Shown here: positions 19,104 through 27,209 of the stretch, piece after piece | Numbering within the stretch: position 1 is the first letter of the stretch | Layout of the letters: each line of letters starts with the position of its first letter | Source: an uncultured Allomuricauda sp. | GTDB taxonomy: Bacteria; Bacteroidota; Bacteroidia; Flavobacteriales; Flavobacteriaceae | Length of the DNA: 64,000 nucleotides | Assembly (NCBI RefSeq): GCF_947499585.1 | Contig: NZ_CANMOO010000001.1 | Coordinates: forward strand, 1,488,001 to 1,552,000 | Reading direction: 5' to 3' | Made by a program: the position numbers and the translations under genes | Notes under the pieces: model-generated | Database searches by the model: none | Seen by the model: only the letters and a program-made list of their open reading frames with translations | What the model was told of the DNA's origin: nothing

Positions 19104-20105
19104 AACAAATGTTTCATAACCCAATTCGTTTCTACATCCCTTTCCTTCATACCAGCAGTCAATATTGTAAATGGTGGTCTCTGCAATTTTCTTTAATGCC
19201 TCTTTGGTAACGAAAGCTTGATGAGGAGTTAGCAATACATTTGGCAGAGAAATCAACTCCTTCAATTGTTCATCTTTAATTCCCTTTTTACTATTGTCTC
19301 TAAAAAAAACTCCTTTTTCCGTCTCATAAACATCTGTGGCATATCCACTTAAAGACTTCGTTTTAATTGCCTTTATTAAATCTATTGTTTTCACTACCGC
19401 GCCTCTGGCGGTATTGACCAATAAAACTTCTGGTTTCATTATATCAAACAAGGATTTTTTGAACAAATGGTGCGTTTCATACGTAAGTGGAACATTGATA
19501 CTAATAATATCTGCCTGTTTACAGAGATTTTCTAAATCCATATACTCTAAATAATACTGACTTTCTAGATAAGGGTTGTTCTTCAGATCGTTGGCAATCA
19601 CCCTGCATCCAAATGCATGAAATAGCTGAACTAGAATGGAACCTATTTTACCTGTACCTACAATTCCCACCGTTTTTCCGTTTAAATTATGACCAACTAA
19701 ATCATCCAAAAGAAAATTGTATTGACGTACTTGTTCATTAGCTTGAATCAGTTTCCTGTTTAATGCCAAGAGTAAGCATATTGCATGTTCCGCAATAGCA
19801 TGTGGAGAGTAGTCCGGGGCATTGGCAATTCTTAAACCAATACGCTTTGCCGATTTAATACTTACATTGTTGTACCCTGTAGATCTAAGTGTAATAAATT
19901 TTACACCAAGATCTTTTAAAATTTCGAGAACTACCAATGAGGCATCATCACCGGAAAAAATAGAAATGGCTTCATACCCTGCAGCCAAAACAGCAGTGGT
20001 ACTATCCAAGGCTTGCGTTACAAAGGTTAATTTGTATTTCTCTTTATTGGCATTGTTAAGGGTTTCTATCTCAAACTCTTTGGCACTATAAACTAGTAAC
20101 TTCAT
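19098..20105 (-). CDS. D-lactate dehydrogenase-like 2-hydroxyacid dehydrogenase
   Basis: 335 aa. The NAD-binding GIVGTGKIG motif lies near 145-153, and catalytic Arg (NTARGA), Glu (ATDVYETE) and His (TPHQAF) are in the order typical of the D-isomer 2-hydroxyacid dehydrogenase family. RSTGYNNVSI and the DVYETEKGVFF stretch resemble E. coli LdhA, so pyruvate to D-lactate under fermentative or low-oxygen conditions is likely. Its first 20 nt overlap the preceding lipoprotein gene, and it is probably the last gene of the Hsp20 transcript. Confidence 0.88.
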   Translation of the reverse strand: MKLLVYSAKEFEIETLNNANKEKYKLTFVTQALDSTTAVLAAGYEAISIFSGDDASLVVLEILKDLGVKFITLRSTGYNNVSIKSAKRIGLRIANAPDYSPHAIAEHAICLLLALNRKLIQANEQVRQYNFLLDDLVGHNLNGKTVGIVGTGKIGSILVQLFHAFGCRVIANDLKNNPYLESQYYLEYMDLENLCKQADIISINVPLTYETHHLFKKSLFDIMKPEVLLVNTARGAVVKTIDLIKAIKTKSLSGYATDVYETEKGVFFRDNSKKGIKDEQLKELISLPNVLLTPHQAFVTKEALKKIAETTIYNIDCWYEGKGCRNELGYETFVS

Positions 20106-20742
20106 CTCTATGTTCTTTACGGAAAATTAAATCTTGTTCCTTTAGTGCAAAAACCACCAGTTTTACATAATCATTAATGGTTTTATCAATATTTATAGGG
20201 TCGATTATATCAATATTACCCCTCCAAATAAGTTCCCGTTCCTTTCCTACACATATGCAATACAAGGAGGTCTCTGCATGATAAATGGTAAACTCCTCGT
20301 AATAATCGTCTTCGTAGAAAATGGGCTGATACTCCAAATAATCATCGTTAAAACTATTTAATGACCAATCCAAATTGGACATTCGCTTTCTAAACGTCTC
20401 TTTATTTTCCGAACCTATGATTTTGGTAAAAAGGATAGCATCAAAATCTTTATTCAGAAGCTGCTGCTCCACCTCCGAAAGTTCTTCTTCTGATTTTTCT
20501 GAGGAGGTAAACTCCACATCAAAAAGATCAATGCTTCTTATCGATTCTACATTTCGTTTAGAGAATTCATCTTTAAGTTTAGTTTCAAACTGTACTCTTG
20601 CTTCTTCATTCGAGGTCATTCCAACAAGCAGTACCTTATTGGCATCAAACAGCACTATATCTGGATTTTTCCAATTGGTAACTAAGCTAGTTGAGGAACA
20701 ACCTGCCGAAAACAAAATCATTAGAGTTATTATTTTTCTCAT
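20086..20742 (-). CDS. hypothetical lipoprotein
   Basis: 218 aa. A short signal peptide ends at the lipobox FSAGC (Cys15). The segment NKVLLVGMTSNEEARVQFETKLKDEF is predicted alpha/beta, and the middle is rich in Glu and Asp. Similar small lipoproteins that start with TNWKNPD are known only as conserved hypotheticals. The 3' end overlaps the dehydrogenase start by 20 nt, so the two are coupled. Function not recognised. Confidence 0.7.
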   Translation of the reverse strand: MRKIITLMILFSAGCSSTSLVTNWKNPDIVLFDANKVLLVGMTSNEEARVQFETKLKDEFSKRNVESIRSIDLFDVEFTSSEKSEEELSEVEQQLLNKDFDAILFTKIIGSENKETFRKRMSNLDWSLNSFNDDYLEYQPIFYEDDYYEEFTIYHAETSLYCICVGKERELIWRGNIDIIDPINIDKTINDYVKLVVFALKEQDLIFRKEHRDEVTSL

Positions 20743-20795
20743 CTTCCTTTTATTAATAGTATCAAAGGGTATTAACAGGATAAAAATCCACAGGG

Positions 20796-21239
20796 CTAAC
20801 TAAGCAATCTTTTTTGCTTTTTTTTCTTCATTACATTGGAAATGATTTTGAAAATTTTTGTTTTGGATGCTCTATAGTCAACAAAATAATCCTGTATCTC
20901 TTTTTTTAACTCGGCATGGGTTTCTAAATATGCATTCTCCATTTTTATCTGGTCAACCTCATCTACCATTATTAGTATTTGATTTTCGTGCAACTGCACT
21001 TTTTTAAAGATTTCAATCAGGTTTTTTTCTGCCTGGCTCAACGAATCCACAACCCTTTTTACCTCATCAAAAATCTTAACATCAATCAAGTCCAAAGTAT
21101 AATCCTGTATCATAGTATTTAAGAACTTTTGCTCGTCTTTGGCAAATTTCAATTCTGATGACCATTTTTTGGATTCACTGTGCATTTCATCTGCACTTAA
21201 CCATTCTGTATATGCTTTTTTTATAGTGTTATTTTTCAT
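20796..21239 (-). CDS. small coiled-coil protein, paralogue of the 21834-22262 product
   Basis: 147 aa, no signal peptide, mostly charged helix with a basic KKKKQKR tail. The N-terminal half shares the pattern W.S.L.F..DE..FL...I.DY with the 142-aa product at 21834-22262, and the overall helix layout is the same. Located after Hsp20, separated by a 32-nt perfect palindrome. Function unknown; the context suggests a cytosolic stress-linked role. Confidence 0.7.
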   Translation of the reverse strand: MKNNTIKKAYTEWLSADEMHSESKKWSSELKFAKDEQKFLNTMIQDYTLDLIDVKIFDEVKRVVDSLSQAEKNLIEIFKKVQLHENQILIMVDEVDQIKMENAYLETHAELKKEIQDYFVDYRASKTKIFKIISNVMKKKKQKRLLS

Positions 21240-21254
21240 AGCTAGTTTGAATTT

Positions 21255-21286
21255 AGGGCGGTGAATGAAGCTTCATTCACCGCCCT
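21255..21286 (-). terminator. 32-nt perfect palindrome between hsp20 and the next gene
   Basis: 16-bp perfect inverted repeat centred on AAGCTT (21268-21273) with GC-rich ends AGGGCGGTG / CACCGCCCT. It begins 9 nt after the Hsp20 stop. On the minus strand no T-run follows, so it may be an mRNA-stabilising or partial terminator hairpin that sets a higher level of hsp20 than of the downstream genes. Confidence 0.6.
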
Positions 21287-21294
21287 TTATAAGA

Positions 21295-21735
21295 TTAAAC
21301 AACCTCAATAACACGTTTTGGTTTTTCCTTAGCTTCTTCTGCTTTAACAAGGTTCAATTTTAAAATACCGTTTTTGTAAGTTGCCTTAACATCTTGGTTT
21401 TGATCAACAGTATTTGGTAATTGCATAGTTCTTTTAAAACAATTGTAGCTGAACTCCTTACGTGTGTAGTCTTCATCTTTTTCCGTTTCTTCCTTAGTTT
21501 TTTGTGCAGAAACTTCTAAAATGTCATCCTTCATAGTGATTTCAAAATCCTTTTTATCAAAACTTGGGGCGGCAAGTTCAATTTCAAAATCATCATCATG
21601 TTCTTTAATGTTCATTGCTGGCAACGACTTTTCCAAGCTGAAAAAATCATCATTTACAAATGCGTCGCGATTAAAAAAATCCGCTAAATTCTCGTTCCAT
21701 GGAAATCGGGTTCCATTAAATTTAATTAATGACAT
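21295..21735 (-). CDS. Hsp20/alpha-crystallin small heat shock protein
   Basis: 146 aa, normal length for the family. The alpha-crystallin domain runs from about 38 (PAMNIKEHDDDFEIELAAPSFDK) to 130, with the KNGILKLNL strand near 124; the C-terminal anchor is only loosely IxI-like (KRVIEVV). It acts as an ATP-independent chaperone holding unfolded proteins in the cytosol. Promoter of the dyad type at 21772-21814. First gene of a probable transcript Hsp20, coiled-coil protein, lipoprotein, dehydrogenase. Confidence 0.95.
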   Translation of the reverse strand: MSLIKFNGTRFPWNENLADFFNRDAFVNDDFFSLEKSLPAMNIKEHDDDFEIELAAPSFDKKDFEITMKDDILEVSAQKTKEETEKDEDYTRKEFSYNCFKRTMQLPNTVDQNQDVKATYKNGILKLNLVKAEEAKEKPKRVIEVV

Positions 21736-21771
21736 AGTTATATATTTAAGATTAATGAATACTATTTACTA

Positions 21772-21814
21772 CCAATGTAAAAAGCTGCCTTTTGCCAGAA
21801 AATGATTTGAATCA
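21772..21814 (-). promoter_or_regulatory. Crp-type dyad + -7 box, promoter of hsp20
   Basis: Dyad TGATTTGAATCA (21803-21814), 23 nt, then on the minus strand TACATTGG (21779-21772; 5 of 6 fixed positions). Expected start near 21767, about 32 nt before the ATG. Confidence 0.68.
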
Positions 21815-21833
21815 ACTCTTAAAGCACTTAAAT

Positions 21834-22262
21834 TCAAAACAATGGTTTTTTTCTTTTTAAAACAGCCCCTGCATAATTGTAGACTTCGGCCTTAAGTTTA
21901 AGGTAGTCATCAAAGTGTTGCGTTACCTTTAAATCCAGATTTACATGTTTTTTGTAATAAGCCAGATCACATATTGCCGTTGTACATTCCAAAATACCTC
22001 CCATGTTGTTTTCATGTTTGGAAATCATCCGTTCTAAACTTTCCTTTTCCTTTTTTGACTTTAAAAACTTCTGCTTGAAGATTTCTAGTTTTTCAAATAG
22101 GTTAGGCGTTCTTGGTTCAAAAACATATGACTTTAAAAGCCCCTCTATAAAGAGCATTTCATCTTGAATAAACTGGATTTGGGATTTCCATTTTTGAAGT
22201 TCCCAGTGGAGTTCTTCCATTTTTTTTTCTTGATGAAATTCTTTTTTTTTCGACACCTTCAA
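21834..22262 (-). CDS. small coiled-coil protein
   Basis: 142 aa, highly charged helices with a KKKEFHQEKK start and a KRKKPLF end, no signal peptide. The WKSQIQFIQDEMLFIEGLLKSYVF stretch parallels the 147-aa product at 20796-21239, so the two are probably old duplicates. It has its own dyad promoter (22279-22321). Function unknown. Confidence 0.7.
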   Translation of the reverse strand: MKVSKKKEFHQEKKMEELHWELQKWKSQIQFIQDEMLFIEGLLKSYVFEPRTPNLFEKLEIFKQKFLKSKKEKESLERMISKHENNMGGILECTTAICDLAYYKKHVNLDLKVTQHFDDYLKLKAEVYNYAGAVLKRKKPLF

Positions 22263-22278
22263 ATCATTTGATTGAAAA

Positions 22279-22321
22279 TGAAGGTAAACAACAACAATTG
22301 ACCATAAAATGATCTAAGTCA
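22279..22321 (-). promoter_or_regulatory. Crp-type dyad + weak -7 box, promoter of the 142-aa coiled-coil gene
   Basis: Dyad TGATCTAAGTCA (22310-22321), 23 nt, then minus-strand TACCTTCA (22286-22279; TAnnTT retained, last two positions differ). Expected start near 22274, only 12 nt before the ATG. Confidence 0.58.
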
Positions 22322-22333
22322 ATTGAAGGCAAA

Positions 22334-22738
22334 TCAAATGCCAAAAACACTTCTGGCAAGTGCTTTAAATTGATTGTCGGTCATACTATCCGCTTTGTCC
22401 AAAGCTTTAACTTTTAGTGCAAGCCTATGATGGTCTTTTTCCAAATAGGCCAAAAATTTATCCGCCGTTTCTGCTGGACCAAATATGGCAAGTTGATCTG
22501 CATTTTTTACAGAGGTTACTAAATTTTCAAAATATCTTTTTAGTTGGTGTTTTTCCCGTTCAAGGTATTTGCTGTCCTGCACAACATCTTGTGGCCCCCA
22601 TCTTGTCTTGGACCTAGACCCTCCCTTTGGATTAAAAAATTCCATATTTGAAGGAATGGTAAAGAATTTTTCAACTCCATTTTCAAATACTACACAATCA
22701 GCTTGTTGCTTGTCCAGCCATATTCCAATTTGTTTCAT
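22334..22738 (-). CDS. conserved hypothetical, possibly eRF1-domain-3/host-attachment-like
   Basis: 134 aa, cytosolic. Notable conserved-looking blocks are IGIWLDKQQADCVVFENG at the start, GGSRSKTRWGPQDVVQDSKYLERE in the middle, IFGPAETADKFLAYLE, and a final KADSMTDNQFKALAR. The arrangement resembles small bacterial proteins with the eRF1 domain-3 (baeRF) fold that travel with Usp genes, but I cannot verify the fold. It follows the Usp gene at 22751-23602 by 12 nt and should share its promoter. Confidence 0.65.
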   Translation of the reverse strand: MKQIGIWLDKQQADCVVFENGVEKFFTIPSNMEFFNPKGGSRSKTRWGPQDVVQDSKYLEREKHQLKRYFENLVTSVKNADQLAIFGPAETADKFLAYLEKDHHRLALKVKALDKADSMTDNQFKALARSVFGI

Positions 22739-22750
22739 ACGAGTAGGTTT

Positions 22751-23602
22751 TTAATTATCATTGAGTTCCAATATTGGTATTTTTGGGTCGTAACCAATTT
22801 CCTTGACCATAGGGTTGGAAAGAATACTGCCAAAGAACAAGTGTTTTCTATTTAAAAAAGCAATTATGTCGCAATCGTTACTTTCTATAAAAATGTTGAT
22901 ACCATCACTTACATTTGTTGCAGGCAGAAAGTGGATTTCATAATCGGTCCCATCCAGAATATCTTGCAAGAGTTGTTTGTTGGTCTCTTCTTTACGATTG
23001 AGTTTCCCATCTTTGTTTTTATCAATATGAACAACATTTATTTTTGAATCATGAAGTTGAGCGATTTCAATAAGATACTGTAACTCCTTCCTTTTATAAT
23101 CAGATTTAAAATCAGTAGGAAAAACAATTTCCTTTGGAACTGAATAAGAATATCCTTCAGGCACGGCAATAACTGGGCATTCCTTTATTTTTTCCATTAA
23201 AGTTACCGTGTTCGTGCCAAAAATTTTTGCTTTTGAACTGTTGGTTCCCTTGGTTCCCATGACTATTATATCTATATCCTTTTTAGCAATTATACCTTTT
23301 ACAGCCTCAATTAAACTATTGAATGTGCAGATGGTATGGAATTTATGTTTTGGATTATCTGGGTGTAATCTTATCATTTCCATTAATCGGGTCATGCCCT
23401 CTTCAGAAGTTCTTTTGGCGGTATCATAAAACTGCTCACCGGGTTCGGGAACCATCATGTTATCCAGTGTGTAAGAAGATACCCGAAATACGTTTAAAAC
23501 ATAAAAGTCGCATTGAACACCCCTATATAGCTCAAGGGCATATCTTATGGCATTCAGTGCATTTTTTGAATAATCTGTAGGAAGTAAAATTCGTTTGTCC
23601 AT
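22751..23602 (-). CDS. universal stress protein, two Usp domains
   Basis: 283 aa, two alpha/beta Usp domains of about 140 residues. The N-terminal domain opens with ILLPTDYSKNALNA and has the nucleotide loop VMGTKGTNSSKAKIFGTNT, a G-x2-G-x9-G(S/T)-like motif with the second Gly replaced. The C-terminal domain lost the ATP loop and has NRKHLFFGSIL instead. Cytosolic stress-adaptation role known for the family; precise function unknown. Leads a two-gene unit with the 134-aa gene, from the dyad promoter at 23621-23663. Confidence 0.9.
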   Translation of the reverse strand: MDKRILLPTDYSKNALNAIRYALELYRGVQCDFYVLNVFRVSSYTLDNMMVPEPGEQFYDTAKRTSEEGMTRLMEMIRLHPDNPKHKFHTICTFNSLIEAVKGIIAKKDIDIIVMGTKGTNSSKAKIFGTNTVTLMEKIKECPVIAVPEGYSYSVPKEIVFPTDFKSDYKRKELQYLIEIAQLHDSKINVVHIDKNKDGKLNRKEETNKQLLQDILDGTDYEIHFLPATNVSDGINIFIESNDCDIIAFLNRKHLFFGSILSNPMVKEIGYDPKIPILELNDN

Positions 23603-23620
23603 TTTTATTGACTTTTGTTT

Positions 23621-23663
23621 TAAAACTAATTCATGGAAAAGTGAACTACTATGACTTTCGTCA
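23621..23663 (-). promoter_or_regulatory. Crp-type dyad + -7 box, promoter of usp (22751-23602)
   Basis: Dyad TGACTTTCGTCA (23652-23663), 23 nt, then minus-strand TAGTTTTA (23628-23621; 5 of 6). Expected start near 23616, 14 nt before the ATG. Confidence 0.68.
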
Positions 23664-23707
23664 ATTTGCCTATTTGAATTCCTTAAAAAGTGTATTTGTG
23701 GTATTTC

Positions 23708-24556
23708 TTAAGATTTGGGGTGATATGGTAACACCAAAAAAGGCACCAAACTGCGCAAGCCAATGTTCCGTATTATGGGCTCTACAAAAAGTCGCTCCAA
23801 GAAAGTATGTTTATTATGAACCATAGCTAGCAGTTGTATGTCATGTTGACTTTGAAAGTTATTAATAGCTCCTATCACCTCTTGATCTGGTTCATCATAA
23901 AAATAATGATTGGAAGTTGCCACTATTCTCTCGAGGATAGTTTTATTTGAACTTTGCTCTTTGGAAAGTCCATACGGTGATGAAACATGCATTATATGAA
24001 TTTTAGACTTGCGCTGCTTGGCCAAATTCAACAAATAATCAAGGCCTGATAATTTGTAATCAATTTCAAAATCTGTTGGAAATAAAATATGATCCAAGGG
24101 TCTAAACTTGCTTTTTTTAGGGATGATCAGAACAGGTACGGTAGCTTTTCTTAATACATGCACAGTGTTAGACCCCAAAAATATTCCCTTTGCTCCAGTT
24201 GCTCCCTGCGTGCCCATAATTACAATATCAATATTCTCATTTTTAACTGTATTTTGTACCTCATCAACCAAATTATTGAAGGCAGCGTGCGTAACAAAAG
24301 TGTGTCTAGGGTTTTTGAATTTTGAGACCAGGTTTTTTCTTATTTCCTCCAATTGTGTCTGCGCAACCTGTTGATGACCATCTGGAAGTCCCACTTTACC
24401 TGGACTGCCCAACATATAATCAACCCTGTAAATTGCTGGAGTATACGCATGCATTAAATAAAACACACAGGTACTGTCTTCAAACAGCTCGATACCATGG
24501 CAAATGGCATCAAAAGCATTCTCTGAAAAATCCGTTGGTAAAAGAATATTCATCAT
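23708..24556 (-). CDS. universal stress protein, two Usp domains
   Basis: 282 aa. N-terminal Usp domain: ILLPTDFSENAFDA start and an intact ATP loop MGTQGATGAKGIFLGSNT (G-x2-G-x9-GS). The C-terminal domain begins at HILFPTDFEIDYK and carries NKHTFLERLFVEP in place of the loop. Divergent from thioredoxin; both use the single dyad at 24619-24630. Paralogue of seven other products in the window. Confidence 0.92.
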   Translation of the reverse strand: MMNILLPTDFSENAFDAICHGIELFEDSTCVFYLMHAYTPAIYRVDYMLGSPGKVGLPDGHQQVAQTQLEEIRKNLVSKFKNPRHTFVTHAAFNNLVDEVQNTVKNENIDIVIMGTQGATGAKGIFLGSNTVHVLRKATVPVLIIPKKSKFRPLDHILFPTDFEIDYKLSGLDYLLNLAKQRKSKIHIMHVSSPYGLSKEQSSNKTILERIVATSNHYFYDEPDQEVIGAINNFQSQHDIQLLAMVHNKHTFLERLFVEPIIRNIGLRSLVPFLVLPYHPKS

Positions 24557-24587
24557 AGTGGCAATTTTAAATAGCTTACAATATTTT

Positions 24588-24661
24588 CAAAACTAGAACA
24601 GGAAGGTCTTCCATACTATGATTTAGATCAATTGCAATCCATTTCAAGTTTTTTAAATTGC
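24588..24661. promoter_or_regulatory. bidirectional Crp-type promoter, usp / thioredoxin
   Basis: One dyad TGATTTAGATCA (24619-24630) has boxes 23 nt away on each side: minus-strand TAGTTTTG (24595-24588, exact consensus) toward the Usp gene, and plus-strand TAAATTGC (24654-24661, TAnnTT kept) toward thioredoxin. Expected plus start near 24666, 15 nt before the GTG of the thioredoxin gene. Confidence 0.75.
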
Positions 24662-24680
24662 ACTATTAAACAATGAAATT

Positions 24681-24980
24681 GTGAAAGGAAATTTTAATGA
24701 AATCATTAACTCAGAACAACTTATTTTGGTTGATTTTTTTGCGGATTGGTGTGGTCCATGCAAAGTGTTGGCTCCCATTCTTAAAGAAGTTAAAGATGAA
24801 ATGGGCGAAACCCTCAAAATTGTAAAGATAGACGTAGATAAAAATCAATCAATTGCAGGCAAGTATCAGGTGCGCGGGGTACCTACAATGATTCTGTTCA
24901 AGGAAGGGAAAACACTTTGGAGGCAATCCGGTGTGGTACAGAAATCTGAAATAGTGAAAACCGCAACGTCTTTTCTATAG
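24681..24980 (+). CDS. trxA: thioredoxin
   Basis: 99 aa from a GTG start. The active site WCGPC occupies residues 23-27 and the cis-Pro lies in RGVPTMILF. It reduces protein disulfides in the cytosol. Being divergent from a Usp gene and sharing its operator places it in the stress regulon; it is probably an additional copy, not the housekeeping thioredoxin (inference). Confidence 0.95.
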   Translation: MKGNFNEIINSEQLILVDFFADWCGPCKVLAPILKEVKDEMGETLKIVKIDVDKNQSIAGKYQVRGVPTMILFKEGKTLWRQSGVVQKSEIVKTATSFL

Positions 24981-25029
24981 TCACACAAGTAACTTTTCAA
25001 GAAGAATTTTCTTCTAAAATACCGCCGCA

Positions 25030-25072
25030 TGACCTTTCTCATTTCAGCGGTAGACACACTTCTCTATTTTTC
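25030..25072 (+). promoter_or_regulatory. Crp-type dyad (one half-site variant) + -7 box, promoter of the 116-aa gene
   Basis: TGACCTTTCTCA (25030-25041) keeps TGA-N6-TCA but has C instead of R before TCA. After 23 nt comes TATTTTTC (25065-25072; 5 of 6). Expected start near 25077, 14 nt before the ATG. Confidence 0.55.
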
Positions 25073-25090
25073 CTAAAAATTAACGGAAAA

Positions 25091-25441
25091 ATGGAAAAAT
25101 CAATAGAATCCTCAACACGTAGTTCAATCAAAAGGAAAAATCTTAAAACTATCCTAGTGATGTACAACCATCAATTAACCAAGATGAAAGCGCAATTGGA
25201 TGGGCTTTTCACAAATTCTTACGCGGTTGAAAATTTAGATGAGATACGAGAGATCGCAATGTTACTTCAAGAAATACGGCGTAAGATAAATGTGTCGGAA
25301 AAAGAACTTTCAATGGGATCGGATTACAATGACATACCCATTCAAACAAAAAATAAGCTGAACACTCTAGACAAGGACTTCATAATTCTCAACAATGCTT
25401 TCTTGGCAATTGGCAGAATCAATAGGGAACAATCAGCTTAA
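25091..25441 (+). CDS. small helical hypothetical protein
   Basis: 116 aa, no signal peptide, mostly predicted helix with a basic start (SIKRKNLKTILVMYNHQLTKMK) and a charged centre (LDEIREIAMLLQEIRRKI). It has the size and character of the other coiled-coil proteins of the island but no clear shared motif. It converges on the Usp gene ending at 25479. Function unknown. Confidence 0.65.
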   Translation: MEKSIESSTRSSIKRKNLKTILVMYNHQLTKMKAQLDGLFTNSYAVENLDEIREIAMLLQEIRRKINVSEKELSMGSDYNDIPIQTKNKLNTLDKDFIILNNAFLAIGRINREQSA

Positions 25442-25478
25442 GGTAAAAATGAAAGGAAATTAACCAGTAGGTCTTTTT

Positions 25479-26330
25479 TTAGTCGTAAAGATGCATTACC
25501 AAAAATGGAACTTGGCTATTGAAAGCAACTTTTTTTATTACGCTTTCATTGATTATTGTTTCAAAAAAACTGTGCCAATAGTTTATCATGCATACAATGC
25601 CAATATCATTGTTTTCTTCAACAAGCTCTTTTATTGTAATGTTGATAGGCTTTTCTTTTTTTAAAATTACAAGCTCATGATTCACCCCTTTAAGACGTTT
25701 TTGAATTAATTCATGAGCGGTTTTTTGATGTGGTTCAAGTGTATTTATATCACCTAAATATAGCACTCTTATTTTGGCATTAAGGATTTTTGCAATGTCA
25801 ATCATGGGTTTTATTTCATAAGTATGGTAAGCATGTTCCAACCCCGTGATAAAGAGAATTGTTTCAATAGTATCATGTTTAAAATCATCTGGCACTGCTA
25901 TAATCGGACAGAGGTCCATATTTTTTATGGTTTTGTATGTATTGCTGCCCATAAAAACTTCTTTTAACCCTGTTGCTCCCTTGGTTCCCATAATGATATA
26001 ATCGATATCCTTATCGAATACAACTTGGCGTATTGCGTTGGTCAAAGTACTTATTCGTATAAGAGTATTGAATTTATGTTTAGGGTTTTCATAACTTTCT
26101 TCAATGCGTTTCAATGTCTTTTCCAATCCCCTTTTTGATTCTTCTTTGGTTATCTGGTACAGCCTTGTTTCATTGGCCCTGTTTATTGTGGTAACAAGTC
26201 CTGAGGAACCCAATTGAAAGACATTTAAAATAAAAAATTCACATTCTTCGTTTTTGAAAAGTGATAGCGCAAACACGATTGCATTCCATGCGTTTTCAGA
26301 AAAATCTGTTGGAAATAATATCCTTTGCAT
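25479..26330 (-). CDS. universal stress protein, two Usp domains
   Basis: 283 aa. N-terminal domain: ILFPTDFSENAWNA and ATP loop MGTKGATGLKEVFMGSNT (intact). C-terminal domain: ATP loop replaced by NYWHSFFETIINE. Last gene of a four-Usp operon (28928-25479), 21 nt after the previous stop. Confidence 0.92.
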   Translation of the reverse strand: MQRILFPTDFSENAWNAIVFALSLFKNEECEFFILNVFQLGSSGLVTTINRANETRLYQITKEESKRGLEKTLKRIEESYENPKHKFNTLIRISTLTNAIRQVVFDKDIDYIIMGTKGATGLKEVFMGSNTYKTIKNMDLCPIIAVPDDFKHDTIETILFITGLEHAYHTYEIKPMIDIAKILNAKIRVLYLGDINTLEPHQKTAHELIQKRLKGVNHELVILKKEKPINITIKELVEENNDIGIVCMINYWHSFFETIINESVIKKVAFNSQVPFLVMHLYD

Positions 26331-26351
26331 AATGTATATACCATTTATTGA

Positions 26352-27203
26352 TTACCCTTCAAAGTCTGGAAGGACCATCAAGGGAATACTGGTTTTAAAT
26401 CCTACTTTCTTCACTACAGGTTCTTGCGTTAACCGTTCCAAAAATGTATGGGAGTAATTGGTAAGAACAATTAGGTCTGCAGCCTGTTCTTTGGAAAAAT
26501 CTCGGATGGCTTTTGAAACAGTCGATTTTATAGTCACTTTGTAAAAAGAATATGGGTATCCTTCCAATCTTTTTTTTAAAATTTCCCTGTTATAACGTTG
26601 TAGGCTGCTCAGTCTAAATTCCTGGGCCACATGAAATATTTTAACCTCAGATTTCCATACATCTATTAATTCCAAAAATGGCTTCAATATCCCTTTCGGA
26701 AAAAAGTGTGCATATTCAGTAGGAAAAACTATGGTCTTCATTAATTGAAAATCAAATGTTTTTGGTACAGCAATCAATGAGCAATTTTTTACCGCTTTTA
26801 AGACCTTAACCGTATTGCTTCCCATAAAAATCTCTTTTGCGCCCGTAGCCCCTTTTGTGCCCATCATAATGATATCAATATCATATTTTGGGATAAGTTC
26901 CTTGATAACAGTTACAAGATTTCCTTTGACTGAAATTGTTTTGAAAGTATGATTTTGAATACCATGATTTTGCTTAAGGTAGGTTGTGATTTTTTTCAGT
27001 TCTTTTTCTGAATAGTCTGATAATGATTGATAGACTTCACCTGCCCTAACAGAGCTTTTAAACCCAGCAATGTTTTGTGATTTGGGTTCATAGACGTGCA
27101 GTAGATAAAATACACATTCAAAATCTGCGTAAAGCTTTATTGAGGTGAAAAGCGCATTCCAGGCATTTTCTGAAAAATCTGTGGGTAAAAGAATCTGTTT
27201 CAT
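26352..27203 (-). CDS. universal stress protein, two Usp domains
   Basis: 283 aa. ATP loop MGTKGATGAKEIFMGSNT intact in the first domain; the second domain begins at TIVFPTEYAHFF and carries NYSHTFLERLTQEP. Third gene of the four-Usp operon, 6 nt after its neighbour. Likely nucleotide-binding stress protein of the cytosol. Confidence 0.92.
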   Translation of the reverse strand: MKQILLPTDFSENAWNALFTSIKLYADFECVFYLLHVYEPKSQNIAGFKSSVRAGEVYQSLSDYSEKELKKITTYLKQNHGIQNHTFKTISVKGNLVTVIKELIPKYDIDIIMMGTKGATGAKEIFMGSNTVKVLKAVKNCSLIAVPKTFDFQLMKTIVFPTEYAHFFPKGILKPFLELIDVWKSEVKIFHVAQEFRLSSLQRYNREILKKRLEGYPYSFYKVTIKSTVSKAIRDFSKEQAADLIVLTNYSHTFLERLTQEPVVKKVGFKTSIPLMVLPDFEG

Positions 27204-27209
27204 AGCACC

